A stretch of 31,005 nucleotides of DNA from JBBQSU01 sp038234815 (GCA_038234815.1 JBBQSU010000026.1:1-31005); one strand, 5' to 3'; positions 23,681-31,005 are shown, numbered from the stretch's first letter. Notes: generated by a model from the letters alone, not told the origin. Numbers and translations: made by a program.

Positions 23681-24922
23681 TTAGAATGTCGACCCCTCGG
23701 AATTCTCTGTGCTTTCTTCGTTCGGCCTGTAAATCCAGCTCCGAGACAAAAGGGAACTCACTACCGAATCACTGGGGTCGCCGGTGCGGTTCTTTAGTCC
23801 AAGCGTTAGCCGATGCTCACGGCCATCAGAGAGTATGGGAAGCATCTCCTCTGCCAGCGGTGCATGGCGCCTGACATAACCATGTAATGAATCACCATCA
23901 TTGGAAACAAGCCGCAGGGAAATCCACGATGTTTGGTTTTCCCGAAAACGACCATAGTAATCTGGCGATAATTCTGCCGTGACTCGCGCCACAACTTCCT
24001 CATTGCTGCCAAGGGAAAGGTACGACTTAGGCGGCACACTCCAAAGCCCCACACTAGCCTCCCACTCCAATAGCACAGTTCGCTCATGAATGTCGAAGTA
24101 GAAAACGCTAGCAGCCGTTCTCCGGCTTGCGCGTATGTCGACCGCGACTCGCCATGATTCACCCTCTATCCGATCCATTGAGCGAACACGAACTCTACTA
24201 ACCGGCTCGAGCATACGTTCTCCGTAGTGTTGTCGAAGCGTCGGCAACAACGGTTCGCCAGTCGTCGTGTGGGACCAACGGTCGCTGAATGGCGTGTTGA
24301 GGTAGGCGAGGAGAACCCGCTCAACCTCCGGTACATGTGCAGTGTAAGTTAGAGTTGTGCGCTCTAGATGAGGACTTGTGAGAAACACGGGCACGTCCTT
24401 ATCCGGAAAGCTGTTTAGGTCGAGAGTCGTGCAACCAAGATCAAATGCGGTCCGGAAGTCTGTACCGGCAAAGACCGCATCATAGAAGGAAACAGAGAAC
24501 GTCCGCGCCGAGTCATCCCCGATCGGAGCCCGCATTCCGATCACATAGTCAATCTCTGCGCGGATTGCGTCTGCTTGGGATTCCGAATAACAGGCATTCA
24601 AGAAAACGCACTTCAGGTCGTTTCGGAATATATGGAAGAGCCGCGCGATCGGCTGGATATCAGGTGCATGGCTATCCCCGCCTTCCGTCTCAAAGCACAG
24701 GCCTGTTTCATCGCCATGACCTGCAAAGTGGACTATGGCAGGTCTGTGATCCAGGAGAGCACGACGCAGGTCATTGACCGTTGCAGCCGGGTTAGTCTCA
24801 ATCCGCCATTGCTCGCGGTTCTTCGAACGCTGTAGCGCTTGCCGAATTTCGCGCTCTTCGGCCCCAAGACGAAGCCTATCCTGATCGACTGGACTCGCAG
24901 AAACAATTAGAACTGTTGGCAC
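23681..24922 (-). CDS. CHAT-domain cysteine peptidase
   Basis: 413 residues from a GTG at 24922 with AAGGA 9 bases upstream. Residues 1-185 are a CHAT (caspase HetF-associated with TPR) peptidase domain: VLIVSASPVDQDRLRLGAEEREI, the catalytic H69 in IVHFAGHGDE, and C111 in VFLNACYSESQ, then IDYVIGMRAPIGDDSARTFSVSFYDAVFAG, typical of the family. Residues about 190-413 show no TPR repeats and no domain I recognise; the segment looks beta-rich. CHAT proteases are caspase-like and are used in bacterial conflict systems, for example cleaving partners in CRISPR-linked and gasdermin systems. It follows the caspase gene by 124 bases on the same strand, in a lower-GC stretch. Target unknown. Confidence 0.9.
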   Translation of the reverse strand: MPTVLIVSASPVDQDRLRLGAEEREIRQALQRSKNREQWRIETNPAATVNDLRRALLDHRPAIVHFAGHGDETGLCFETEGGDSHAPDIQPIARLFHIFRNDLKCVFLNACYSESQADAIRAEIDYVIGMRAPIGDDSARTFSVSFYDAVFAGTDFRTAFDLGCTTLDLNSFPDKDVPVFLTSPHLERTTLTYTAHVPEVERVLLAYLNTPFSDRWSHTTTGEPLLPTLRQHYGERMLEPVSRVRVRSMDRIEGESWRVAVDIRASRRTAASVFYFDIHERTVLLEWEASVGLWSVPPKSYLSLGSNEEVVARVTAELSPDYYGRFRENQTSWISLRLVSNDGDSLHGYVRRHAPLAEEMLPILSDGREHRLTLGLKNRTGDPSDSVVSSLLSRSWIYRPNEESTENSEGSTF

Positions 24923-25046
24923 GGATCGCGTCCTTCAAGCCTCGAATGGTTACTTTCCATCTAGGCATCTCGCTTTGCACTCACATTTATGCCAGATCAA
25001 TGTGGGCACTGCGCGCCTACGGGGCTACCGGGCTCGCCCTGCATGA

Positions 25047-25772
25047 TCAAAAATGAACCGCGAACGGAAAATGAGTCAACCGACGAGTAAAGTCCGCATC
25101 GGGCACCTGCCGGCCACGTGATTTTCCACGCATGTGTTCTTTCGTCTCTTGAAACACGCTCTTCACATCGATAGTACTGTTAGCAGGTATGTCGGCAGCA
25201 AAGTTTTCGCCACAGGCGATTAAAGCCTGTGAAAATGATCCTTTGTCAGCGGCAGTTTGGCCTTCCGAACAAGAATAGAGCACAACACGACCGGGGGCAG
25301 TAGCCTCTATTGACCGTTCAAATAATTGCCGTGCAACATACCGATCAGTAGCGGCGCCCGATAGTTCTAATTTGGCGGCGGCGGCTTTGATCATCCGCTC
25401 TTCAACCACGACGACCTCTCGGCACGCATCAACAATCACCAACATCCGTTTCGCGGAGCAATCGAGTTCGGAAATCTTCAGTTCACGATGGTCGTTCAGT
25501 TCAACGCAAGTTTCGCAGTTTGCTCCTTCGTGCTTATGGCATCCATGTCCAGAGAACGCGACGAAAGCGAAATCCGCATCGCTCATGTCTTTCAGACAAG
25601 CGGACACCTGATGGGACCAAGGGGTAGATAGTAGCGTGATCTCGCTCCGCTCCCACGCCCCGCCAATTGGGGATACCAAGAAGTTGAACCATTTTTTCGC
25701 ATCGGCAGCAGCGCCCGGGAGGGGACCGCTCTTTGTATTGGACGATTCGATAATCAATGCTCCAAGTTTCAT
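25047..25772 (-). CDS. Caspase-like (C14) peptidase with a Cys/His-rich loop
   Basis: 241 residues. The p20-like core shows GALIIESSNTKSGPLPGAAADAKKW (1-28), catalytic H76 in FVAFSGHGCHKH, and catalytic C117 in MLVIVDACREV. Later segments (RVVLYSCSEGQTAADKGSFSQALI) match prokaryotic caspase-family proteins. Directly after the catalytic His is a loop C78-H-x-H81…C86-x-x-C89 that could hold zinc. There is no signal peptide or extra domain. Its ATG overlaps the stop of the membrane protein gene (ATGA at 25769-25772), so the two are translated together. Such peptidases commonly work in regulated cell-death or defence systems; that role is inferred. Its start follows the family's N-terminal strand closely, so it looks complete. 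Confidence 0.88.
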   Translation of the reverse strand: MKLGALIIESSNTKSGPLPGAAADAKKWFNFLVSPIGGAWERSEITLLSTPWSHQVSACLKDMSDADFAFVAFSGHGCHKHEGANCETCVELNDHRELKISELDCSAKRMLVIVDACREVVVVEERMIKAAAAKLELSGAATDRYVARQLFERSIEATAPGRVVLYSCSEGQTAADKGSFSQALIACGENFAADIPANSTIDVKSVFQETKEHMRGKSRGRQVPDADFTRRLTHFPFAVHF

Positions 25773-26281
25773 TGCTCGCCGTCTCCCTGAATTGGTATAG
25801 CCTTATTGATGAAAGCAACAAACTCCTTTTCGTACCCAACCTCGTTCTTCAGATCGCGAAACCACCATGCGCGATGCGCCTCGATCAGCTCCTCGTAAAA
25901 GATGATCTCCTTCATTTTGTCGGTATCGCCCGCATAGTAATCCCACACTCGATAGATCAGGTTGAAAACGAAACAGCAATAGAATTCGTAACGATTGCGA
26001 GCCACGTCGGGAGTATTCAGGTTGTTCCAATCTCGGCAAAGCGCTTCAGTTTCAAGTTCTGGATGCTCGATTCCTATCCGAATAAGCTCATCGACTTGCC
26101 GTTCCAAGGCCGTCCTTTGAGCAAACCGGCTCTGTCTTTTAGAGAGAGATACCGCGATCGCAGTTGAGATGAGAACAGAAGCAATCCCAGTGACTAGATT
26201 CCCTAGGCCGTCGCTCGTGAGCCCCGACCGCATGTTAGCGGGCGTTTCACCTAGCAATCGCAATATGTCTAAGTAAGCCAT
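25769..26281 (-). CDS. Small membrane-anchored protein coupled to the caspase-like peptidase
   Basis: 170 residues. A short N-terminus is followed by one membrane helix at about 28-47 (NLVTGIASVLISTAIAVSLS) and a cytoplasmic helical domain from about 48 to 165 with conserved-looking aromatic and Cys residues (RNRYEFYCCFVFNLIYRVWDYY, EELIEAHRAWWFRDL). AGGGG lies 5 bases before the ATG. Its stop overlaps the caspase start. I do not recognise the domain; it is too small and lacks the beta structure for a gasdermin. It may be the membrane target, regulator or effector of the peptidases. Confidence 0.75.
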   Translation of the reverse strand: MAYLDILRLLGETPANMRSGLTSDGLGNLVTGIASVLISTAIAVSLSKRQSRFAQRTALERQVDELIRIGIEHPELETEALCRDWNNLNTPDVARNRYEFYCCFVFNLIYRVWDYYAGDTDKMKEIIFYEELIEAHRAWWFRDLKNEVGYEKEFVAFINKAIPIQGDGEQ

Positions 26282-26300
26282 TTAACCCCTGTAAGACAAA

Positions 26301-26328
26301 GGGTCGGGCGTGCTGCAACGTCCAACCC
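26301..26328 (-). promoter_or_regulatory. Imperfect hairpin just upstream of the protease cassette
   Basis: GGGT-C-GGGCGT (26301-26311) pairs with ACGTCC-A-ACCC (26318-26328), ten pairs including one G-T and one mismatch, with a GCTGCA loop. It lies 20-47 bases before the ATG of the membrane protein. It could be an operator, leader hairpin or palindromic repeat. Confidence 0.4.
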
Positions 26329-26433
26329 GCTGACATCTTATTCTACAAGAGTGCACCTTCATGTCCAGAACGCGAGATCGGACGTGGAAGAGGGGACTGA
26401 CGTCGCAAGCCACCCGCCCCTCCCCAAAACGCC

Positions 26434-26463
26434 GCAGGCGTGACGGATCTCCGTCACGCCTGC
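26434..26463 (-). terminator. Strong hairpin terminator of fructose-bisphosphate aldolase
   Basis: GCAGGCGTGACGGA (26434-26447) and TCCGTCACGCCTGC (26450-26463) are perfect reverse complements, 14 pairs. The hairpin lies 26 bases past the aldolase stop. In the minus direction GGCGTTTT follows, a weak T-tract. It also separates the aldolase from the protease cassette. Confidence 0.7.
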
Positions 26464-26489
26464 AGTTTCAATTCAATCCAGCAATCGAA

Positions 26490-27509
26490 TTACTTCTTAT
26501 AGAACCCCGGCAGCGGCTTGCCGAGCTTTTCCCACTGCTTGATCACGGCTTCGGCCTTGCCGGCGCTGTTCAGCACGTTGGCTTGCAGCTTGCGGCGGAC
26601 CATGCCGATGATTGCCTCGCGGGCGGGGCCAAGGTAATTGCGCGGATCGAACTCGGCAGGCTTGGTGGCAAACACTTCGCGGATCTTGGCGGTCATGGCC
26701 AGGCGAAGATCGGTATCGATGTTGACCTTGCACACGCCGTACTTGGTCACGGCCATGTTGATCTGCGCTTCGGGCACGCCCTTGGCATTGGGCATTTTCC
26801 CGCCGTACTTGTTCACCAGGTCGATGAACTCCTGCGGCACGCTGCTGCTGCCGTGCATGACCAGCGGAAGACCCGGACAGGTCTTCATGATCTGCTCGAT
26901 CTTGTTAAACGCCAGCTTGGCTTCGTGCTTGAACTTGAACGCCCCGTGGCTGGTGCCAATGGCAACCGCCAGCGAGTCGGTGCCGGTACGCTTGACGAAA
27001 TCCTTCGCCTGCTCCGGATCGGTCAGAAATTTTTCGACGTTCTTTTCATACTCGGCAGCGTCGAGGCCAACGACGTCCTCTTCTATCCCTCCGAGCATTC
27101 CCAGTTCGGTTTCCACCACCACGCCGGCGGCGTGGGCGTGCTTCACGGCCTCGGCCGAAACCTTGATATTCTCTTCGTAGGAATGATGCGACCCGTCGAT
27201 CATCACACTGGTGAAGCCGTCCTTGATGCACGTATCGACGAGTTCCACCGTATCGCCGTGGTCAAGGTGAATCGCGATGGGCAGCCAGGGATATTCCGCG
27301 ACGGCGGCGTCGATGATCGCCTTCAGATAGCTCATCTTGGCGTACTTGCGCGCGCCCTTGGAAATCTGGAGAATAAGCGGGGACTTCTCGGCGGCACAGG
27401 CCTCGATAATGCCCTGGCAAAGCTCCATGTTGTTCACGTTGAACGCGCCAACGGCAAACCCGCCATCATAGGCAAGGTCGAACATCGGCTTGGTAGTCAT
27501 TAATGGCAT
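26490..27509 (-). CDS. fba: Class II fructose-bisphosphate aldolase
   Basis: 339 residues. Zn-dependent aldolase splitting fructose-1,6-bisphosphate into dihydroxyacetone phosphate and glyceraldehyde-3-phosphate in glycolysis/gluconeogenesis. Visible: FAVGAFNVNNMEL (18-30), catalytic D83 and zinc H84 in IAIHLDHGD, GFTSVMIDGSHHSYEEN (98-114), E134 in VETELGMLGG, zinc H188 in GTSHGAFK and H219 in LVMHGSSSVP. The ATG at 27509 is chosen over one at 27500 because AAGGAG sits 7 bases before it. A 9-pair hairpin lies just upstream of that site. The superoxide dismutase gene precedes it on the same strand. Confidence 0.97.
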   Translation of the reverse strand: MPLMTTKPMFDLAYDGGFAVGAFNVNNMELCQGIIEACAAEKSPLILQISKGARKYAKMSYLKAIIDAAVAEYPWLPIAIHLDHGDTVELVDTCIKDGFTSVMIDGSHHSYEENIKVSAEAVKHAHAAGVVVETELGMLGGIEEDVVGLDAAEYEKNVEKFLTDPEQAKDFVKRTGTDSLAVAIGTSHGAFKFKHEAKLAFNKIEQIMKTCPGLPLVMHGSSSVPQEFIDLVNKYGGKMPNAKGVPEAQINMAVTKYGVCKVNIDTDLRLAMTAKIREVFATKPAEFDPRNYLGPAREAIIGMVRRKLQANVLNSAGKAEAVIKQWEKLGKPLPGFYKK

Positions 27510-27526
27510 AACGTAGCTCCTTTATT

Positions 27527-27547
27527 TCGACCGAAGCATTCGGTCGA
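27527..27547 (-). promoter_or_regulatory. Hairpin in the leader of the aldolase gene
   Basis: TCGACCGAA (27527-27535), loop GCA, TTCGGTCGA (27539-27547): nine perfect pairs ending about 18 bases upstream of the aldolase ATG and directly before AATAAAGGAG. It may protect or regulate the leader, or end the superoxide dismutase transcript without a T-tract. Confidence 0.45.
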
Positions 27548-27601
27548 GGGCGTATTTCTAAGGATATCACCATCCGAAGTAAAGCCGGGGAGGGGCTTCT
27601 G

Positions 27602-27618
27602 CGGGCATTTCATGCCCG
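27602..27618. repeat. CGGGCAT/ATGCCCG palindrome
   Basis: CGGGCAT-TTC-ATGCCCG, seven perfect pairs, between the superoxide dismutase stop and the aldolase start. Similar in size to the other short palindromes of the window; possible mRNA 3' end hairpin. Confidence 0.45.
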
Positions 27619-27678
27619 TTCAGTGCATATCCGCACCAGCGATGGGTTGATATCACCTTCGCGCGGGGTCCCGACGCT

Positions 27679-28578
27679 TCACTTCTTCGTCGCCGAAATG
27701 ACGCCACCGGCGATGCGTGGTCCGCTGTTGCCTGATGGCTGGCCAGTCAGATCATCAACTCCGCCGTGCAGGATGATGGACTTGCCGAGGATATCATTCG
27801 GCTGGCCGGTGCCCATGCTCAGGCCGCTCAGCGTCAGTTCAAGGTGGGCCGTGCCGGATTCATCGGCCTGCACGTTGCCCAGATCGCCGGCGTGCGAGGC
27901 TTCACCGGGCGCGCCGTGTTTATGCTTGCCGGGGTTGAAATGATCGCCGGCGCTTTTCAAATCCGGTGCGCTCAGGTCGCCTTTTTCATGGATGTGAAAA
28001 CCATGCTTAGAGTTGGGCTCCAGACCGGTGATGTCCGCAACCACCTTGACCTTGTTGTCGTCAAGCTTGGTAAATGTCACGTTGCCGGTGATGCCTTTCG
28101 TCGCGGGCTGTGTGCTGGCCACCTTCGACGGCTTGAGGACCGAAACCGCAACAGTAGTCATGGCCCGCGTGGCCGGACTGGGCAGTTTCACCGCATTTGA
28201 ACTGGCGTTCGATCGCTGGGTGGTGGGGGCCGGAACCGCTGCGACGGGCTTCTTCGGGGTTTCTGCCGGGGCGGGGTTGGCCGGTTTTTCGGAATCGTTT
28301 TTTGTCACCGGAGCAGTCGGCCGAGTTGCATTGGCCATCGGCTTTTCCGCCGTGGCTGATTTCATAACCGGCGTCACGGGTTTTGATTCTTCGATGATCG
28401 ATGACGATTCCTTTGCAGGTTGGGCAGTCACAGGCCCCACCGCCGGCTGAGTGGCAGGTGATCCGTGCTGCGTTGCCTGCTCTGGCCCCTGCATCGGCGC
28501 AGACATTTTCTTGCCACCAGACTGACACCCAAGCCCGATTGCCGCCAGCGTCACGACCGCGATTGACATGTACTTCAT
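27679..28578 (-). CDS. sodC: Cu/Zn superoxide dismutase-like lipoprotein lacking the disulfide cysteines
   Basis: 299 residues from the ATG at 28578 (GGAG 6 bases upstream); an in-frame TTG at 28590 is less likely. A lipoprotein signal ends at Cys18 (AAIGLGC). About 140 residues of Pro/Ala/Thr/Lys-rich linker follow, then a SodC domain at about 160-299. Metal ligands are complete: H195 and H197 (GFHIHEKGD), H213 (HFNP), H221 (KHGAP), H229 and D232 (HAGDLGN), H271 (ILHGGVDD). The domain has no cysteine: the usual GDC and RxACGVI sites read GDL and RIAGGVI. It probably detoxifies superoxide at the outer surface of a membrane. Linker length suggests it spans part of the envelope. Confidence 0.9.
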   Translation of the reverse strand: MKYMSIAVVTLAAIGLGCQSGGKKMSAPMQGPEQATQHGSPATQPAVGPVTAQPAKESSSIIEESKPVTPVMKSATAEKPMANATRPTAPVTKNDSEKPANPAPAETPKKPVAAVPAPTTQRSNASSNAVKLPSPATRAMTTVAVSVLKPSKVASTQPATKGITGNVTFTKLDDNKVKVVADITGLEPNSKHGFHIHEKGDLSAPDLKSAGDHFNPGKHKHGAPGEASHAGDLGNVQADESGTAHLELTLSGLSMGTGQPNDILGKSIILHGGVDDLTGQPSGNSGPRIAGGVISATKK

Positions 28579-28763
28579 AACCATCTCCAAAGTTAAGTTG
28601 TTCGAAAAGGAAAATTCTTCCCGTTAGAGTATATCGAGGAACGCAAGCAATGTTGACCTCAGGCATCTCCTTAAATGTACTTTTGCTAACAAGATTCTCG
28701 AATACGACATCCCCGCGATGCGGAAAGCCCATGTGGATCGCGCCAAGGCCTGGAGCCTGGCAC

Positions 28764-28803
28764 AAAAAGATCAACCGCGCACAGGAAAACCCGCGCGCGG
28801 TTG
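28764..28803 (-). terminator. Rho-independent terminator of the giant repetitive protein gene
   Basis: Read on the minus strand, CAACCGCGC (28803-28795) pairs with GCGCGGTTG (28780-28772) and is followed by ATCTTTTT (to 28764). It begins 24 bases after the stop at 28828. The remaining leader up to the superoxide dismutase start shows nothing further. Confidence 0.8.
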
Positions 28804-28827
28804 AGTGTGTGTGTCCAGTCGTCCGGC

Positions 28828-31005
28828 TTAGACCAGTGGTGACACCGTTCCCAGAATCTGTCCGGCAATGGCGAACTTCTTGATCTGCCCTGCGGTGATG
28901 CTGGCACCGGCTTCCACCGAAACTGGCTGGCCAGTGATGGTCAGCGAGTTGATCACGCCGGGCGTGGTCATCGCCGTGCCGTTGCGAACAATTCCGCCAA
29001 TCTTCACCGTTGAGAAGCTGCCTGCGGTGATGCTGGCCGGTGCCACGCCGTCGGCAGTGTTATCGTCGCCAAGCGAACCGGCCGACAGCGATTTGATATC
29101 GCCAGCGGCGGTCACGGCGGAGTTGCCGAGAATCGCGCCGGTCACACTCACCGTGCCAAATATCCCGGCGCTGATCGATGTGGTGGCGGTCGAGCCACCG
29201 ATGCTTCCTGCGAACAGCTTATCGATCGCCCCGGCGGTCGTGAGGCTCACGTCACCGAAGATGGCATTGGCCAGCTTGACGAGTTTGAACCGTGCGGCTG
29301 TGAGACTGGTCGCAAGTGTGCTGCCATCGATATTGAAGGCTTGCAGATTGTCAATTGACGTCGCGGCATTGAACGACGTTCCACCGAGGATCGACCCACC
29401 GGCTTTAACCATAAGGAACCGATTGGCGATGAAGCTAATGGGATCGACATTGTTGCCAATGTTGCCCGTGGCCATAACCTTTAACTTGGTGGAGGCCGGG
29501 GCGTTGATGCCGGCAAATATGTTACCGATGGCGGTGTTGTTCTTGTCGGTTCGGCGTACGTCCACCATACCGACCATCCCCACCGTGCTGGAAATCGAGC
29601 CGGTGGTGGACACGTTGCCGTTTATGATACGGAGCAATTTGAAATCGTAGCCCGCGCTGATGGGCGCGTTCAAACTGCCGCCATAGAGCAGGATCGATCC
29701 GATCTTCTGGCCGACAGTGATCGCGCCGTTAATTAGACCCGCCGACGGGTCAAACCCGCCTTCGGCCATCACCTTCATTGTGCCAATGGATCCACCGACC
29801 GAAATGGTGCCGTCGATCCGGCCAACGATGAAGGCCGACTTGAGGTCGCCACTTACGGTCAAATTCAGCGCCATTACCGATCCGTCGGTCTTTTTATCGG
29901 TTCCCACTTTAAGGGATGCCAGATTACCCGTGACGGTGAGGGATTCGCCCGTGACACCCAGGCTGCCCAGGGCCTCGATAGTGCCCACGCTGCCGTTGAT
30001 CGTGAGCGACCCGCCCGTAAGCGATCCGCCGAACTTCAGTTTGCTCAGCACGGTGTTGGTGGTACCAGCCAGACCATCGACATTGATGTTGCCGGTGATG
30101 CTACCGTCCACATTGATCGTGCCGATCTTATTGGTGGCGCTGATATTGCCCACGAGATTGCCGTGGATATTGAGAATACCGATCCGGCCGTTGGGACCGG
30201 ACGCCCGGATGTACGAATCGGGAGTGCCGTCAGCATTCAGGGTGCCATAGTTGCCGTCGATAGTGATGGTGCTGATCGGTCCAGCGATGCTGATACCCGT
30301 GCGTGAGGCATCTTTGCCCGGCTTGAACGATCCCAGCTTGCCGGTCGTCAATTGCAGGCCATTGATGACGTCGGTGGTCGTCACGCTGCCGATGCTGTTG
30401 GCGAAGCTGAACTGCATGGGGAACGTCGGATCCCCGACGGCCGGCAGGGCTTCACTGCCCCCCGCCGGCGTGGTCACTCCGCGGATGGTTCGGGCGGAAA
30501 CCGAGCCGAGGTTGCGAGAGCCTGAGGCGTACACATTTTCGATCGCCCCGCCTTCGGTCACACTGGGAATAATGGGCGCACCGGACGACGTGCCGAGATT
30601 GGCATGGAGATCGGTCAATTGGTTAGGCTCGAAGCCGATCATTGGATCGAAAGCATTAATCTCGCTTTCTCGCACGGATTGGTCGTAAGTCGCGGTGCTG
30701 ATGGCGTCGCTGTGATTGGACGCATTGAAGCCCGCCATGCTGGTGCCGGCACGGAAGATCGTGTTGCGAATGCCATAGCCACCGGCGTTGATGACCGAAG
30801 CAAACTGCCCACCCGGCGGAGTGGCGAAGTAGCTTTCGAAAATGCCAAATCCGTTGACGTCGATCTTGTTGAAGTTGTAGGCACCAAAGAAGCTGCCGAT
30901 GATTCCACCTTTGCCCGTGACGGCGATGGAATTGATCGACGCCACGGGGCGTTCCTGGGTGTCGATCTGAGCCGGGTTAGCCAACACATCGCCGGCCTCA
31001 AGCCC
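28828..31005 (-). CDS. Giant glycine-rich beta-solenoid repeat protein, C-terminal 725 residues (start outside window)
   Basis: The frame is open through base 31005 (…GLEAGDVLANPAQID), so the N-terminus is missing; the GTG at 30987 is an internal Val. The protein is built of degenerate units of about 20-40 residues of the kind GSIGTMKV, GPISTITIDGNYG, AGTFSTVKIGG-like, rich in Gly, Ser, Thr, Ile and Val, with almost no Cys or Trp. This predicts a long beta-solenoid, as in secreted adhesins and surface-layer-like proteins. It ends at ILGTVSPLV with no sorting motif or membrane helix, so the attachment mode cannot be read. A terminator follows. Role is probably extracellular/structural; specific function unknown. 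Confidence 0.85.
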   Translation of the reverse strand, partial: GLEAGDVLANPAQIDTQERPVASINSIAVTGKGGIIGSFFGAYNFNKIDVNGFGIFESYFATPPGGQFASVINAGGYGIRNTIFRAGTSMAGFNASNHSDAISTATYDQSVRESEINAFDPMIGFEPNQLTDLHANLGTSSGAPIIPSVTEGGAIENVYASGSRNLGSVSARTIRGVTTPAGGSEALPAVGDPTFPMQFSFANSIGSVTTTDVINGLQLTTGKLGSFKPGKDASRTGISIAGPISTITIDGNYGTLNADGTPDSYIRASGPNGRIGILNIHGNLVGNISATNKIGTINVDGSITGNINVDGLAGTTNTVLSKLKFGGSLTGGSLTINGSVGTIEALGSLGVTGESLTVTGNLASLKVGTDKKTDGSVMALNLTVSGDLKSAFIVGRIDGTISVGGSIGTMKVMAEGGFDPSAGLINGAITVGQKIGSILLYGGSLNAPISAGYDFKLLRIINGNVSTTGSISSTVGMVGMVDVRRTDKNNTAIGNIFAGINAPASTKLKVMATGNIGNNVDPISFIANRFLMVKAGGSILGGTSFNAATSIDNLQAFNIDGSTLATSLTAARFKLVKLANAIFGDVSLTTAGAIDKLFAGSIGGSTATTSISAGIFGTVSVTGAILGNSAVTAAGDIKSLSAGSLGDDNTADGVAPASITAGSFSTVKIGGIVRNGTAMTTPGVINSLTITGQPVSVEAGASITAGQIKKFAIAGQILGTVSPLV

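Noticed and set aside
25769..26281. Bacterial gasdermin paired with the caspase/CHAT peptidases
   Set aside because: The protein is 170 residues, mostly helical with a single N-terminal membrane helix, unlike the longer beta-containing gasdermin fold.
26361..27503. Long open frame on the plus strand opposite fructose-bisphosphate aldolase
   Set aside because: It is a high-GC mirror of the aldolase gene; its translation is His/Gly/Leu-rich with no domain, while the minus strand has every aldolase motif.

Overview
The window looks like a chromosomal piece of a planctomycete, most likely of the Phycisphaerae type. This is inferred from gene families, not from a marker gene. The clues are a secreted protein opening with a LESRQLLSA motif (the planctomycete LEPR-XLL-like N-terminus), a cyclase-barrel plus DUF4159 protein beside an S49 peptidase, glycine-rich beta-solenoid surface proteins, a meiotic-clade-like AAA ATPase, and many short palindromic repeats. 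Base composition is GC-rich (about 63% in a sampled line) except in one accessory cassette. Nearly every gene is on the minus strand; the exceptions are a tRNA-Val and one large surface protein.

Layout. 1-3203: recQ (cut by the window edge), an AAA ATPase, a two-helix membrane protein and an M24 peptidase, tightly packed. 3269-5904: a polysaccharide pyruvyl transferase whose stop overlaps the start of a GT-C type membrane glycosyltransferase, probably a cell-surface glycan unit. 6199-7555: an FAH-family enzyme, tRNA-Val(UAC) and an OsmC-family protein. 7556-10700: a strongly folded leader region, a possible 48-residue ORF, and an 857-residue RTX/PKD-like/beta-helix surface protein closed by a textbook terminator. 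10698-16537: a second GT-C glycosyltransferase, tsaB, a membrane coiled-coil protein, enolase, a small unknown and an RsuA/RluB-type pseudouridine synthase with Glu at the catalytic Asp position. 16567-20565: the DUF4159 protein, sppA and a group II truncated haemoglobin.

20781-26490 is the accessory part. It starts with a likely operon of three lineage-type proteins: an FN3 protein, an unknown, and a GNAT acetyltransferase interrupted by two palindromic elements that both keep the reading frame. A degenerate small gene and a 7 x 21-bp minisatellite follow. Then comes a lower-GC cassette of three genes: a small membrane-anchored protein, a caspase-like peptidase translationally coupled to it, and a CHAT-domain peptidase. 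This two-protease membrane module is the best candidate for an undescribed system, probably a conflict/cell-death type; that role is inference.

26490-31005 returns to housekeeping and surface genes: class II fructose-bisphosphate aldolase, a lipoprotein Cu/Zn superoxide dismutase lacking both disulfide cysteines, and the C-terminal 725 residues of a giant repetitive beta-solenoid protein that runs off the window.
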